DNA from: Chthonomonas sp.
Lineage (GTDB): Bacteria; Armatimonadota; Fimbriimonadia; Fimbriimonadales; Fimbriimonadaceae
Assembly: GCA_016788585.1 (NCBI GenBank)
Contig: JAEURP010000003.1
Span: 48,079 to 112,078 of the forward strand
Length of the DNA: 64,000 nt
Direction of reading: 5' to 3'
The notes under the pieces are model-generated. The model did no database searches. It was not told where the DNA came from and saw nothing but the letters and a program-made list of their open reading frames with translations. Of this stretch, positions 8,657 to 16,891 are shown piece after piece. A program made the position numbers and the translations under genes. Within the stretch, counting starts at the first letter, position 1. The number at the start of each line of letters is the position of its first letter.

Positions 8657-8827
8657 TTGATTCACGTTGCAGTCCAGTCTAACGAGACCATTGATAGCGC
8701 CCTCAAGCGATTTAACTTGAAGGTGCAGCAAAGCGGTGTTTTGCGCGACCTAAAGGAGCACGCGCATTATGAGAAGCCAAGCGAGAAGCGACGACGCGCT
8801 AAGCGACGAAGTCGACGCCCACTCTGA
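8657..8827 (+). CDS. rpsU: Small ribosomal subunit protein bS21
   Basis: A 56-residue, very basic protein with the bS21 pattern: IHVAVQSNETIDSALKRF at the N-terminus, then GVLRDLKEHAHYEKPSEKRRRAKRRSRR at the C-terminus. bS21 binds the 30S platform near the anti-Shine-Dalgarno end of 16S rRNA and helps initiation. The start is assigned to TTG at 8657, the only start-type codon in place; GGAGG lies 12 bases upstream, slightly far. The gene is easily missed because it is short and has a non-ATG start. Followed by the 7TM-HD gene on the same strand, as in many bacteria where rpsU lies near ybeY-type genes. Confidence 0.93.
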   Translation: MIHVAVQSNETIDSALKRFNLKVQQSGVLRDLKEHAHYEKPSEKRRRAKRRSRRPL

Positions 8828-8868
8828 ACCCTTGAACATCCTGGCGACCCTGTAAGGGGTCGAAGGTT

Positions 8869-10371
8869 ATGAAGGACGACAGCTTTAAACCCCTCCAGAA
8901 GCTAGAGGCCACCAAAGGCAAAATCTTGCGATTCCTGACGGAAAGCGCTTGGGTCGTTGGTTGCGCTCTCACCATGGCTGCGGCACTCATCCTCCACAGG
9001 GGATGGCCGCCAGACTGGCTGAGCGCGGGCGGCATGGCAATTCTCAGCCTTGCGGTAATAGTCCTGACGCGATTCCATATCCGCCACACACCGCTTTATG
9101 GCCTACCTGTTTCGACGGCCGAACGAATTTTGTGGGTTGGTTGCTTGGCGTCCATTTTTGGTGTCCAAATCATCACGCACACCCTCGGACCGCGTGGGCT
9201 TATTGGTGTCGGCTTTGTTCTTGCGGCGCCGCTGCTGGCTCAAGCCATGCTCGTTTCGGCCCTCATCGGTCCCGCGATTTCGATGTTCGCCCTAACCACG
9301 GTTTCCTTGGTCCTCGGGATCGGAGGCGCCCTACCGATCGACACGATTGTGGCGGGCTGGCTGGCTGGCGCAGTTGGTGCCCACGCAGTGAATCCACTGA
9401 AGCAACGAAGCGACTTGATTCGCGCAATGGCTGTTGTCAGCGCTGCCTCCGTGGTCATCGCTGCTTCGGCCGCCGCAATGAGCACAGCCGCGTTTCGACC
9501 CGTTCTCGAAAGCGCTTCTTGGGCCTGCTTAGGGGCAATCGTCGCGACCAGCGTGTTCTGGTTCGGCGTTCTGATTCTTGAGAAGGGCTTCGGTCTCACA
9601 AGCGACTGGTCACTCCTTGAGCTTTGCTCCCCTGACCATCCTCTTCTCCGTGATCTCACTATGCAGGCTCCGGGGACTTATGCGCACAGCGTAATGGTTG
9701 GCAATCTCGCCGAAGCCGCGGCTCGTGATATCGGCGCAAATGCGGTGCTTTGCCGCGCCATGGCGTATTTCCACGACATTGGGAAGACTCTGCGCCCCAG
9801 CTATTTCATTGAAAACCAAATGGGTGAGAACCTGCACGACGAACTCCCGCCCGCTGTCAGCGCAAAGATCATCGGCGAGCACGTCAAAGACGGGCTCGAG
9901 TTGGCCAAAAAGCACCGGCTTCCAAAGGTGATTCGCGATGGAATCGAGCAGCACCATGGAACCTCGCTTATTTCCTTCTTCTACGGCAAAGCCCTCAGGA
10001 CTCAAGAGCCAACTGAAGAGCTTGAAACGTCTTTCCGATACAATGGCCCCAAGCCCCAGACTCGCGAGACAGCGATCTTGCACCTGGCAGACTGCGTCGA
10101 AGCCGTCAGCCGCGTTATTCCAAGAGGCAGTAGCGAGGAACTGGAGATTGCCATCCGAAGGGTCATAGAAGAACGCCGGGCCGATGGACAACTCGACGAA
10201 TGCGACCTAACCTTCCGCGATCTGCAAACAATCGAACTGGCTTTCCTAAGAGCGCTTGGAGCGCTGAGGCATGAGCGCATCGAATACCCGGATGGACTCA
10301 CGCCCTCAAGTTACGATCTCGAACAACTCCGGACATCGTATCCGGATGAGCGTCCTAAGAATGGCTCTTAA
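8869..10371 (+). CDS. 7TM-HD family membrane phosphohydrolase (PgpH-like)
   Basis: N-terminal half (about residues 25-240) holds seven or so hydrophobic segments; the C-terminal half is an HD domain with the metal ligands in YAHSVMVGNLAEAA (His), AYFHDIGK (HD pair), EQHHGTSL and LADCVEA (Asp). PgpH of Listeria is a c-di-AMP phosphodiesterase of this family. This protein has 500 residues and lacks the large extracytoplasmic 7TMR-HDED domain of usual members (about 700-850), so signal input from outside the membrane is probably missing. The ybeY start lies inside its 3' end, so the two are coupled. Confidence 0.88.
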   Translation: MKDDSFKPLQKLEATKGKILRFLTESAWVVGCALTMAAALILHRGWPPDWLSAGGMAILSLAVIVLTRFHIRHTPLYGLPVSTAERILWVGCLASIFGVQIITHTLGPRGLIGVGFVLAAPLLAQAMLVSALIGPAISMFALTTVSLVLGIGGALPIDTIVAGWLAGAVGAHAVNPLKQRSDLIRAMAVVSAASVVIAASAAAMSTAAFRPVLESASWACLGAIVATSVFWFGVLILEKGFGLTSDWSLLELCSPDHPLLRDLTMQAPGTYAHSVMVGNLAEAAARDIGANAVLCRAMAYFHDIGKTLRPSYFIENQMGENLHDELPPAVSAKIIGEHVKDGLELAKKHRLPKVIRDGIEQHHGTSLISFFYGKALRTQEPTEELETSFRYNGPKPQTRETAILHLADCVEAVSRVIPRGSSEELEIAIRRVIEERRADGQLDECDLTFRDLQTIELAFLRALGALRHERIEYPDGLTPSSYDLEQLRTSYPDERPKNGS

Positions 10372-10759
10372 TACGGTACTAGAAATCCACCAGCCAAGCC
10401 GTCGAGGTATCTCTGTCCTCCTCACTGATGACGAAGAGATTCGAGCGCTCAACAAAGCCTGGCGAGCCCAAGACAAGGCGACGGACGTCCTCAGCTGGCC
10501 CGCACCAGATATCCCCGGCAATCATCTCGGTGACATTGCGATCTCAATTGAAACGGCTCAAAGGCAAGCCCAGCATCATGGTGTCAGCCTCTCGAACGAA
10601 GTTGCAGTTCTGGGTATTCACGGTGCACTGCACCTACTGGGATTCGATGATCTAACCGAAACTGAATATGAGGAAATGCAAGCAAAAATGCGAGAGGCCG
10701 CGGAAAGAGCAGGTCTGTCGATAAAAGGTGACTGGGGGTCAATTGCCGAACCCTCGTAA
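10271..10759 (+). CDS. ybeY: Endoribonuclease YbeY
   Basis: Single-domain metal-dependent RNase for 16S rRNA 3' maturation and ribosome quality control. The signature is HGALHLLGFDD near the C-terminus: the first two His ligands are present, but the position of the third His (HGxLHLxGYDH in most homologues) is Asp. Other family segments are intact (LLTDDEEIRALN, ATDVLSWP, LGDIAIS). The ATG at 10271 has a GGAG nine bases upstream and lies 100 bases inside the 7TM-HD gene; ATG at 10292 is an alternative. The next gene overlaps its 3' end by 32 bases. Confidence 0.93.
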   Translation: MSASNTRMDSRPQVTISNNSGHRIRMSVLRMALNTVLEIHQPSRRGISVLLTDDEEIRALNKAWRAQDKATDVLSWPAPDIPGNHLGDIAISIETAQRQAQHHGVSLSNEVAVLGIHGALHLLGFDDLTETEYEEMQAKMREAAERAGLSIKGDWGSIAEPS

Positions 10760-11456
10760 TGTTTTGGCCCCGTTTGCGGTGGCGTTTTCGGGCGTGTTGT
10801 ACACGTTTCGAACGCAACGCCATATGCGCATTCACCTCTATGTGACGGCGTTCATCATCATTGGCGCCCTCTTATTGAACCTGAGGACCCGTGAGATTCT
10901 TGTCTTGCTCTTTATGATCAACTTCGTCCTTGTGGCGGAAATGTTCAACAGCGCGATCGAGGCAACGGTCGACCTGGTGAGTCCCAACTATCACCCGCTC
11001 GCGAAGTTTGCAAAAGACATTTCTGCTGGCGCCGTGTTGGTAACAACTATCATGGCGGTAACAGTCGGTGCCCTCATCGCCGTTGGCGACGACGCCTGGG
11101 ACCGCATCCGCGTCGCTCTCACGGCCGAGCAGCCAGCGACACCAGTGATGTGGCGTATTTTGCTCGGTTGTCTCCTTCTTTTCATCATTGTTGTGATCGG
11201 TAAGGGTCTAGGCAAGCGTGGCTCGGTGCTGAAGGGCGGCCTAGTTTCCGGTCACGCGGCCTACGGATTCTTCTTCGCTGGCACCGTTCTGTTCATCTCT
11301 GATTCGCCTCTGGTCACGGCTCTCGCCCTTGTTCTCGCGATGATCGTGGCTCAAAGTCGCTGGGAGGCCAAAATCCACTCAATTTCTGAACTTGTCCTTG
11401 GGGCAACCGTCGGCATGGTTCTTTCCTTGCTCGCCTTTGGACTGATGCCCAAGTAA
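10728..11456 (+). CDS. Diacylglycerol/undecaprenol kinase fused to PAP2-like phosphatase domain
   Basis: The first half (about residues 10-115) is a DgkA-type trimeric kinase domain with the hallmark EMFNSAIEATVDLV and a following AKFAKDISAGAVL. The second half (about 140-240) is a PAP2-like membrane phosphatase domain with GLVSGHAA and SRWEAKIHSISE, matching the PSGH and SRxxxxxH motifs; the first PAP2 motif is reduced to GKGLGKRG. Kinase and phosphatase of a lipid carrier on one chain suggest interconversion of undecaprenol and its phosphate or of diacylglycerol and phosphatidate. Start is GTG at 10728 or TTG at 10743, both within ybeY. Confidence 0.87.
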   Translation: MTGGQLPNPRNVLAPFAVAFSGVLYTFRTQRHMRIHLYVTAFIIIGALLLNLRTREILVLLFMINFVLVAEMFNSAIEATVDLVSPNYHPLAKFAKDISAGAVLVTTIMAVTVGALIAVGDDAWDRIRVALTAEQPATPVMWRILLGCLLLFIIVVIGKGLGKRGSVLKGGLVSGHAAYGFFFAGTVLFISDSPLVTALALVLAMIVAQSRWEAKIHSISELVLGATVGMVLSLLAFGLMPK

Positions 11457-11459
11457 CCT

Positions 11460-12899
11460 ATGAACGCCGAACCTCCTGAACGTCTGCCGCTAACGCGGTT
11501 CCTCACCTGCCTCCTCTTGTTGGCGCCTCTTGGTGCCTCAGCGCAAGACACGGCGCCCGGTACGCTGTCGACGGCAATTCCAAGCTTTGCTCTCCCAACG
11601 GCCGCGGTACTGACATTGCTGGTCCTGCTAAACGGCGTCTTTGTCGCCGCAGGAACGGCGATCGAGCTCTTGCGACCAGCCCACGTCAAGATGCACGAGA
11701 ATGGAGTCGCCTCGCGGCTACAGGCAATTCTCGATGCAAAGGTTCGCTCGATTGCGGCGTGTAGCCTTGCCAGCCAAACGTTACGCGCTTGGATGATCAT
11801 CCTCTGTTTCGTTCCCGCGCCTTTCATCGCCAACTCTTTCGCAAAGACGAAGGGTATCGACGATGCGTGGTGGCACATCCTTGCCGCTGGCGTCATTACT
11901 ACTATTCCAGTTGCCGCCATTAATGCAGTCATTGGGGAGCTGGTTCCGCGGAGCCTCGCCGCGTTGTATCCACACCGAATCGCCTTAAGAACCAAGAAGG
12001 TTGTCGGAGCGGCGACCCTATTGCTCAGTGCTCCAAGCTTACTGATCACGAGTGCCGCAAATCTGATTTCGCGCCGTTTCGGCGCAGTTGCGAGCTTCAG
12101 TTTCCCGAATCAGGCCGAGCACGAAATCCGGTCGCTGGTTGAGACTGCCCAAGAAACTGGCGAAATCGAGCAAGAAGAAAAGGACCTGTTGCACAGCGTG
12201 TTCGAGTTCTCGGACACGGTCGTCCGCGAGGTGATGACGCCGAGAGTTGACGTCGATGCCGTTTCGGTCAACACGCCTCCCGATGAGTTGATTCAGCTCA
12301 TTCAAGATTCCGGGCACAGCCGAATCCCTATTTTCGAAGAAACCGATGACCAAATAATCGGAATCATTCACGCTAAGGACTTGATGCTGTCCCAGCTCCG
12401 CAAGAACGGTAAGCCCGTCAACTTACGAACGCTGCTGCGCCCGGCATTCTTCGTCCCGGAGAACAAGGATCTCCACGACCTCTTACGAGAAATGCGGATG
12501 CACAGAACTCAGATGGCAATTGTCCAAGATGAGTTTGGAGGCACAGCTGGAATCGTGACCATCGAGGACATTGTCGAAGAACTCGTGGGAGACATCATCG
12601 ACGAGTACGACACCGAGGAGAAGTCCATCCTTAGTGATGGTGATGGTTGGATTATTCAGGGTCGAACCAATGTTTACGATGTAAACGAGGCAACAGGGTC
12701 AACTTTTGAAACTGACGAATTCGATACGATCGGCGGCTATGTCTTCGGCCTCTTTGGAAGACAGCCAAAGGAGCAGGAAGTACTAGAGGACAATGGTTTC
12801 CGTTTCACGGTTGTCGAAACCGATGGACGGCGCATCTCCAGGCTCAAGCTGGAACGCGATAACTCGCTATTCGCTTCATTGGACGAGGCCCTGGGCTAG
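11460..12899 (+). CDS. CNNM/CorC-type (HlyC/CorC) CBS-domain transporter protein
   Basis: Signal-like N-terminus, then a CNNM (DUF21) membrane domain with hydrophobic segments to about residue 200, two CBS domains containing VMTPRVDVDAV and SGHSRIPIFEE plus MAIVQDEFGGTAGIVTIEDIVEELVGDI, and a C-terminal CorC_HlyC domain ending near residue 475. The family is linked to Mg2+ or Co2+ efflux; the old hemolysin label is misleading. Starts three bases after the kinase/phosphatase gene, the last member of the 8.6-12.9 kb run of same-strand genes. Confidence 0.92.
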   Translation: MNAEPPERLPLTRFLTCLLLLAPLGASAQDTAPGTLSTAIPSFALPTAAVLTLLVLLNGVFVAAGTAIELLRPAHVKMHENGVASRLQAILDAKVRSIAACSLASQTLRAWMIILCFVPAPFIANSFAKTKGIDDAWWHILAAGVITTIPVAAINAVIGELVPRSLAALYPHRIALRTKKVVGAATLLLSAPSLLITSAANLISRRFGAVASFSFPNQAEHEIRSLVETAQETGEIEQEEKDLLHSVFEFSDTVVREVMTPRVDVDAVSVNTPPDELIQLIQDSGHSRIPIFEETDDQIIGIIHAKDLMLSQLRKNGKPVNLRTLLRPAFFVPENKDLHDLLREMRMHRTQMAIVQDEFGGTAGIVTIEDIVEELVGDIIDEYDTEEKSILSDGDGWIIQGRTNVYDVNEATGSTFETDEFDTIGGYVFGLFGRQPKEQEVLEDNGFRFTVVETDGRRISRLKLERDNSLFASLDEALG

Positions 12900-12900
12900 G

Positions 12901-13797
12901 CTACATACCGCGACCGTAGACCTTTCGAACGTTGGGCACAGTTGTGTACCTAGGAATCCGCATAAGCAAGTACGGCGTGCAACGGGTGGAATTTACGCCA
13001 CGGCCGGAGTCCTCGAACCACGTGATCGTCACCCGACCGCTCTGATCCACGACTGCACGGTCGATCTCGATACTGGTCAAACGAGTCTCCATCCCTCCAT
13101 GGATAGCTACCACCATTTCTGTGTCCCAGCGAATATCGCGCTCGAGTTGAGCCATCTCTTCGTTGTTTGGAAAAGCGCCGTTCAAGTAGGACGAGAACTC
13201 ACGCCGGGTTGCCAAAGCAAAGACCCTTTCCGATGTGACATTCGAGTAGGGCCCGCGATCCATTAATGACCATCGCAAGGGTCGCTCCGAGTCTTCGTAG
13301 TAGGGCGGCAAAAGTACGGTTGAGCCGCCCATGTTGTAACCAAAGTCATCGCATCGAACGAACTGCGGAGTTCCGCCCGATCGCTCGACCCTCAAAACCA
13401 CATAAGGTGAGGTAATCACCTGGGTGGAAACGCCCCCAGAGTGAGGCGTTGTCAATACGTATTCGACCTGGATATTCCTAGCATCGACGTACCGAGCACT
13501 TCTTACATAAATATTGTAGCCGCCCGATTGACGTTCGCCCGCCGCGATAACCCAAAGCTCTTCCTTGGCCCATTCGATCCCCTTTGGGGCCGTTGAAGCA
13601 GGATTTCCCGTGAGTTTGGTCCAATAGGTTTGCCAAGTCCCTTCGGTGCTAATCACACGAGTCTCGAATGACTTGACGCGGCTCATGGTGCCTCCCTGAA
13701 AAGTGCTCCACTTCACCGTTGGAAGGGCTTGCCCATGGACTTGCCCCATCGCGAAGCAACTGAGGATAATCGTTGCGAAAACAAACCAAACTCGCAT
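12901..13797 (-). CDS. Secreted protein with two PrcB-like domains
   Basis: Signal peptide (MRVWFVFATIILSCFAMG) followed by a PrcB C-terminal-like domain containing ELWVIAAGERQSGGYNIYVRSA and a second, more diverged copy (EMVVAIHGGMETRLTSIEID). In Treponema, PrcB belongs to a surface protease complex; the role of such domains elsewhere is unclear, and no protease partner lies next door. I use the second ATG (13797) because a TACAAT box ends seven bases upstream of it; the first ATG at 13800 is only four bases away. Convergent with the CBS gene, with stops one base apart. Confidence 0.75.
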   Translation of the reverse strand: MRVWFVFATIILSCFAMGQVHGQALPTVKWSTFQGGTMSRVKSFETRVISTEGTWQTYWTKLTGNPASTAPKGIEWAKEELWVIAAGERQSGGYNIYVRSARYVDARNIQVEYVLTTPHSGGVSTQVITSPYVVLRVERSGGTPQFVRCDDFGYNMGGSTVLLPPYYEDSERPLRWSLMDRGPYSNVTSERVFALATRREFSSYLNGAFPNNEEMAQLERDIRWDTEMVVAIHGGMETRLTSIEIDRAVVDQSGRVTITWFEDSGRGVNSTRCTPYLLMRIPRYTTVPNVRKVYGRGM

Positions 13798-13804
13798 CAT
13801 TCTT

Positions 13805-13810
13805 ATTGTA
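13805..13810 (-). promoter_or_regulatory. -10 element (TACAAT), probable leaderless start
   Basis: Minus-strand TACAAT seven bases before the ATG at 13797, with no ribosome binding site between. Confidence 0.5.
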
Positions 13811-13857
13811 CGACGCTTTGGGGACCAGCTCGTTTCTTGGGCTCATAATGGAGACTC

Positions 13858-14514
13858 ATGAATTCGGGATCGCTCTGGTACCGCGCTGTCCGCTGGTTTG
13901 TGCGCTCCGTGGTGCTCAATATTCTCGGTCCAGTGAGAGTAATGAATGAGGAGAATGAGCCGCTTGTGGGACCAGTTATCGTGGCACCGATTCACCTGAG
14001 TTACCTAGACCCTCCGCTAGTTGCTTGTTGCATGCGCCGAGCAATCACCTTCATGGCCAAAGAGGAGTTGTTCAAACCCGGCCTTGGGGCTCTCATTCGC
14101 TCCCTTGGAGCCTTTCCGGTTCAACGTGGAGCAGGCGATACCGAGGCCATCCGAATTGCTTTAAAGCTTCTCGAAGAGGGCCGTGCCGTACTCCTGTTTC
14201 CAGAAGGAACCCGTGGAGACGGGGTCAAGATGGGCAAATTGACCGCTGGGGTCGCGATGTTGGCCCGAAGAACTGGCGCAAGGGTCTTTCCGATCGGAAT
14301 TAGAGGATGTGAAAAAGTCTGGCCGCGACACCAGAAATGGCCCCGGCGATCACCCATTACCGTTGTCTTTGGCGCGCCCATGACCTATGCTGAGGTTGTC
14401 GCCGATCCCAAAGACAAAGAGGGCCGAGAGCGATTTAATGCCGAACTGGAGCGAAGGCTTCTTGCCTTAAACGAAGAGGCCGGCCTACCGCTTAAAACCG
14501 CTTCGAAAACGTAG
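13858..14514 (+). CDS. plsC: 1-acyl-sn-glycerol-3-phosphate acyltransferase
   Basis: Adds the second acyl chain to lysophosphatidate in phospholipid synthesis at the inner membrane. Motif I HLSYLD (HX4D) supplies the catalytic dyad, motif III is LFPEGTRGDG, and PIGIRGCEKVWP is the motif IV region. Length (218) is typical. A CATAAT box at 13844-13849 lies eight bases before the ATG. Its 3' end overlaps the convergent outer-membrane-like gene by 23 bases. Confidence 0.93.
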   Translation: MNSGSLWYRAVRWFVRSVVLNILGPVRVMNEENEPLVGPVIVAPIHLSYLDPPLVACCMRRAITFMAKEELFKPGLGALIRSLGAFPVQRGAGDTEAIRIALKLLEEGRAVLLFPEGTRGDGVKMGKLTAGVAMLARRTGARVFPIGIRGCEKVWPRHQKWPRRSPITVVFGAPMTYAEVVADPKDKEGRERFNAELERRLLALNEEAGLPLKTASKT

Positions 14515-15103
14515 CGCCGACGAGGGTCTCCCGCCCTCGGACTGCCCACCGCAGAAGGAGCCCACTCGTGGGCTGCAACTCGACACCAGAAGTAATGCGG
14601 CGACTGTCGTACTCGAACAAGAACCTCAAGGTATCAGTCGCGGGCATTCGAGCTCCGGCAAAGAGCCCCTTGTACCTGCCAGTTCCAACACCAATCGTCA
14701 GCTCACTCGGCGTATTGGCATTGAAGTCTTCGTAGTTGTTCGTTCGGTTGGAAACGGCTACATAAAAGCTGCGGCTCGCTGCATCGTTCATCACATCCTG
14801 CACACCGATGGAGACTCCGATTCCAAAATCTGGGACAGCCGGGATGTAATTGTATGAAAAGTCGATCAGGCCCTCATCACCGTGCCCGCCCAAGCCTTCC
14901 AAAAAGGTGACCTCCGCATCGAATGCATTGCCAAAGCCAAACCCGAGGAATGTGTACCGGTGATCGAGAGACTTACCGTCGAGAAGCGACTCGATGCGAA
15001 CGTCCCGATTGGCGTAGCGATCGCCCATCGGGAGAAAGAGCAATCGCTCGCCCAATGCAAACGATGAACTCGCGGTAACCAAAAGCAGAAAGGCAATACG
15101 CAC
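14492..15103 (-). CDS. Putative outer-membrane beta-barrel-like protein
   Basis: Signal peptide MRIAFLLLVTASSSFA, then alternating-polarity segments, repeated Gly-aromatic turns (GFGFGNAFDAE, GVSIGVQDV, LTIGVGTGRYKGLFAGARM) and a C-terminal Phe (ATFSKRF), the usual end of outer-membrane barrels. This suggests a YjbH-like or small porin-like barrel; no family can be named safely. I choose the GTG at 15103: a TACCAT box ends exactly six bases upstream and the signal peptide starts there. An in-frame TTG at 15121 would add six residues. Confidence 0.7.
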   Translation of the reverse strand: MRIAFLLLVTASSSFALGERLLFLPMGDRYANRDVRIESLLDGKSLDHRYTFLGFGFGNAFDAEVTFLEGLGGHGDEGLIDFSYNYIPAVPDFGIGVSIGVQDVMNDAASRSFYVAVSNRTNNYEDFNANTPSELTIGVGTGRYKGLFAGARMPATDTLRFLFEYDSRRITSGVELQPTSGLLLRWAVRGRETLVGATFSKRF

Positions 15104-15109
15104 GGGCGA

Positions 15110-15115
15110 ATGGTA
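15110..15115 (-). promoter_or_regulatory. -10 element (TACCAT), leaderless GTG start
   Basis: Minus-strand TACCAT with six bases before GTG at 15103. It forms a compact divergent promoter with the element at 15127 on the other strand. Confidence 0.45.
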
Positions 15116-15126
15116 CACCAAGCGAG

Positions 15127-15132
15127 TACCCT
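15127..15132 (+). promoter_or_regulatory. -10 element (TACCCT), leaderless ATG start
   Basis: TACCCT with six bases before the ATG at 15139 of the acyltransferase gene. The match is weaker than others in the window, but the spacing is the same. Confidence 0.35.
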
Positions 15133-15138
15133 ACGCGC

Positions 15139-16278
15139 ATGGACGACCGCGCCAACGCCCGTAGCTCTGAGAGGCTTGGGTTCATTGAGGGTCTTCGGGG
15201 CCTGGCGGCGCTCTACGTTGTTGCGCAACACATCTGTACGATGGTCGATCCACGCTTCTTGCTCATGAGAAAGGGAGCCGAGCCAGCTTGGTTGGCTTCC
15301 GTCATGGCCCCGTTTTGGTATGGACACTTTGCCGTTTCGGCCTTTATCGTGCTCTCCGGCTTCTGTCTGCAGATGTCGCTTTACACTTCTGGCACGGGCC
15401 AACTTCGTGATCTCCGCCGATTCCTGAAACGAAGATGCTGGAGAATTCTCCCGCCATATTACGCCTGCTTGGCTCTATCTCTAATCACCGTGCATTTTGT
15501 CACCTCGAAGCACAGCGGTCCGCCATGGAATCAGTACATCCCAGTAACGGGCGAGAATCTGGCCGCCCACATATTGATGATCCACAACTTCTCGAGAGAA
15601 TGGATGTACAAGATCAATGGTGTTTTATGGTCTATTTCTATCGAGTTTCAACTTTACTTCCTGTTCCCCGCCTTGTGTCTCGCCCTTTGGCGTTTCGGTA
15701 GCCGTTCGGTCGTCCCATTGACTGCTTTGACAGTCGCGTCCGCACTAAGCGTATATGATTCCGCCGACAAACTTTATGTTTGGTACTTTGGTTTGTTCGT
15801 TCTAGGAATGGCCGGCGCACGATGGGCCTTCGATCGCAGACTGCCCAAGGTTCCAACCGGTCCGATGACCGCTCTAGCGGTGTTTGCCCTTGCCGCCGCG
15901 ATAATGAGTATTGGTTGGACCAAACAACTGGCAGTCCGCGACTCTCTTATGGGCATTGCGATTGTCTCGGTCTTGGTGGCGGGTTCGACTAAGCCCGACA
16001 TGGCTTGGGTGAGATTCCTTGGCGCAAGGCCGCTAGTATGGCTTGGTACGTTCAGTTACAGCCTCTATTTGGTCCATCACCCGGTTCTTCAGTGGCTCAC
16101 TCACTTGAAGCCTGAATCAATCGCAACCACTACGAGGCTATTTGCCTACCTCGTTGCCTGCCTTCCGATCGTCCTCGCTTGTTGCTACCTGTTCTATCGA
16201 GTCTTCGAAAAGCCGTTCATCGCCTGGGGCAAGTCGACCAAGAGCGGATTTTCAAAAATCCCCGATCAAGTCTCATGA
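15139..16278 (+). CDS. Acyltransferase 3 family membrane protein (OafA-like)
   Basis: An integral membrane O-acyltransferase with about ten hydrophobic helices and the N-terminal family motif FIEGLRGLAALYVVAQH, where Arg and His are the conserved pair, then FIVLSGFCL and RRCWRILPPYYACL. Such proteins acetylate or acylate surface polysaccharides, antibiotics or lipids. The substrate is unknown and no polysaccharide locus adjoins it. At 379 residues it has the single AT3 domain without a SGNH extension. The start lies six bases after a -10-like box. Confidence 0.9.
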   Translation: MDDRANARSSERLGFIEGLRGLAALYVVAQHICTMVDPRFLLMRKGAEPAWLASVMAPFWYGHFAVSAFIVLSGFCLQMSLYTSGTGQLRDLRRFLKRRCWRILPPYYACLALSLITVHFVTSKHSGPPWNQYIPVTGENLAAHILMIHNFSREWMYKINGVLWSISIEFQLYFLFPALCLALWRFGSRSVVPLTALTVASALSVYDSADKLYVWYFGLFVLGMAGARWAFDRRLPKVPTGPMTALAVFALAAAIMSIGWTKQLAVRDSLMGIAIVSVLVAGSTKPDMAWVRFLGARPLVWLGTFSYSLYLVHHPVLQWLTHLKPESIATTTRLFAYLVACLPIVLACCYLFYRVFEKPFIAWGKSTKSGFSKIPDQVS

Positions 16279-16303
16279 ACTTACATTAGAATGGAAAGAA
16301 GAA

Positions 16304-16891
16304 ATGAGTCTTGCACTGAGCCCGATGGCCATGGCCCTTCTCCAAGCGAGGCGAGATAACCGCTTGGTTGCCTATGCGCGTCAGGATCAGGTCGGGGGAT
16401 GCTTCTGTTGCGGATGGTTTCTGAGGTTTGAAGATGACTTCGCAATTTTCCTCGATGTGCCTTCCGAGTGCTTTGGCGGGCTGGAGACCGAGGTTCATCT
16501 TGCTGAGTTGCTCTGGGTAATGATCGACTCGCCGTACCTTCGGGGCCTTGAGCAGCTTTGGATGGTGAGCGATCCGACTCAATCTGCTATCGGTCGGCAG
16601 TTCACCGAATTCGAGTACATCGAAACCGTGCTAAAGGAAGCATGGGAGCAAGGGCAAGTGGTATCGATTCGACTCAGCGACGACTGTGACGCAATTCGAG
16701 TTCAGGTGCTCGAAGTAGAGGGCAACTTCGTCTGCGTTCAGGAATTGAACGATGACGACGCCTCAAGCCAAGGCATTCGCTGGTGCAGAACCCGAGACCT
16801 TCTCCAAGTCGAGAAAGACTCAGCCGGTTGTTTGAAGATGGAAGCGCTTCTAGGAATGCCCCGGCGCGTGACCCAACCTGCCGAACGCTGA
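16304..16891 (+). CDS. Hypothetical cytosolic protein (195 aa)
   Basis: Not recognised. Acidic, soluble, no signal peptide. An internal stretch around residues 125-175 (EQGQVVSIRLSDDCDAIRVQ, then WCRTRDLLQVE) resembles the small beta-barrel found in WYL or Sm-like proteins, which is only a weak impression. The ATG at 16304 after GAAAGAAGAA is preferred over in-frame codons upstream, which lie inside the acyltransferase gene. The stop overlaps the next start (TGATG), implying coupling with the membrane protein downstream. Confidence 0.65.
   Translation: MSLALSPMAMALLQARRDNRLVAYARQDQVGGCFCCGWFLRFEDDFAIFLDVPSECFGGLETEVHLAELLWVMIDSPYLRGLEQLWMVSDPTQSAIGRQFTEFEYIETVLKEAWEQGQVVSIRLSDDCDAIRVQVLEVEGNFVCVQELNDDDASSQGIRWCRTRDLLQVEKDSAGCLKMEALLGMPRRVTQPAER

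Noticed and set aside
11351..12049. Minus-strand frame opposite the CBS-domain gene
   Set aside because: Basic, motif-free product opposite a convincing membrane protein gene.
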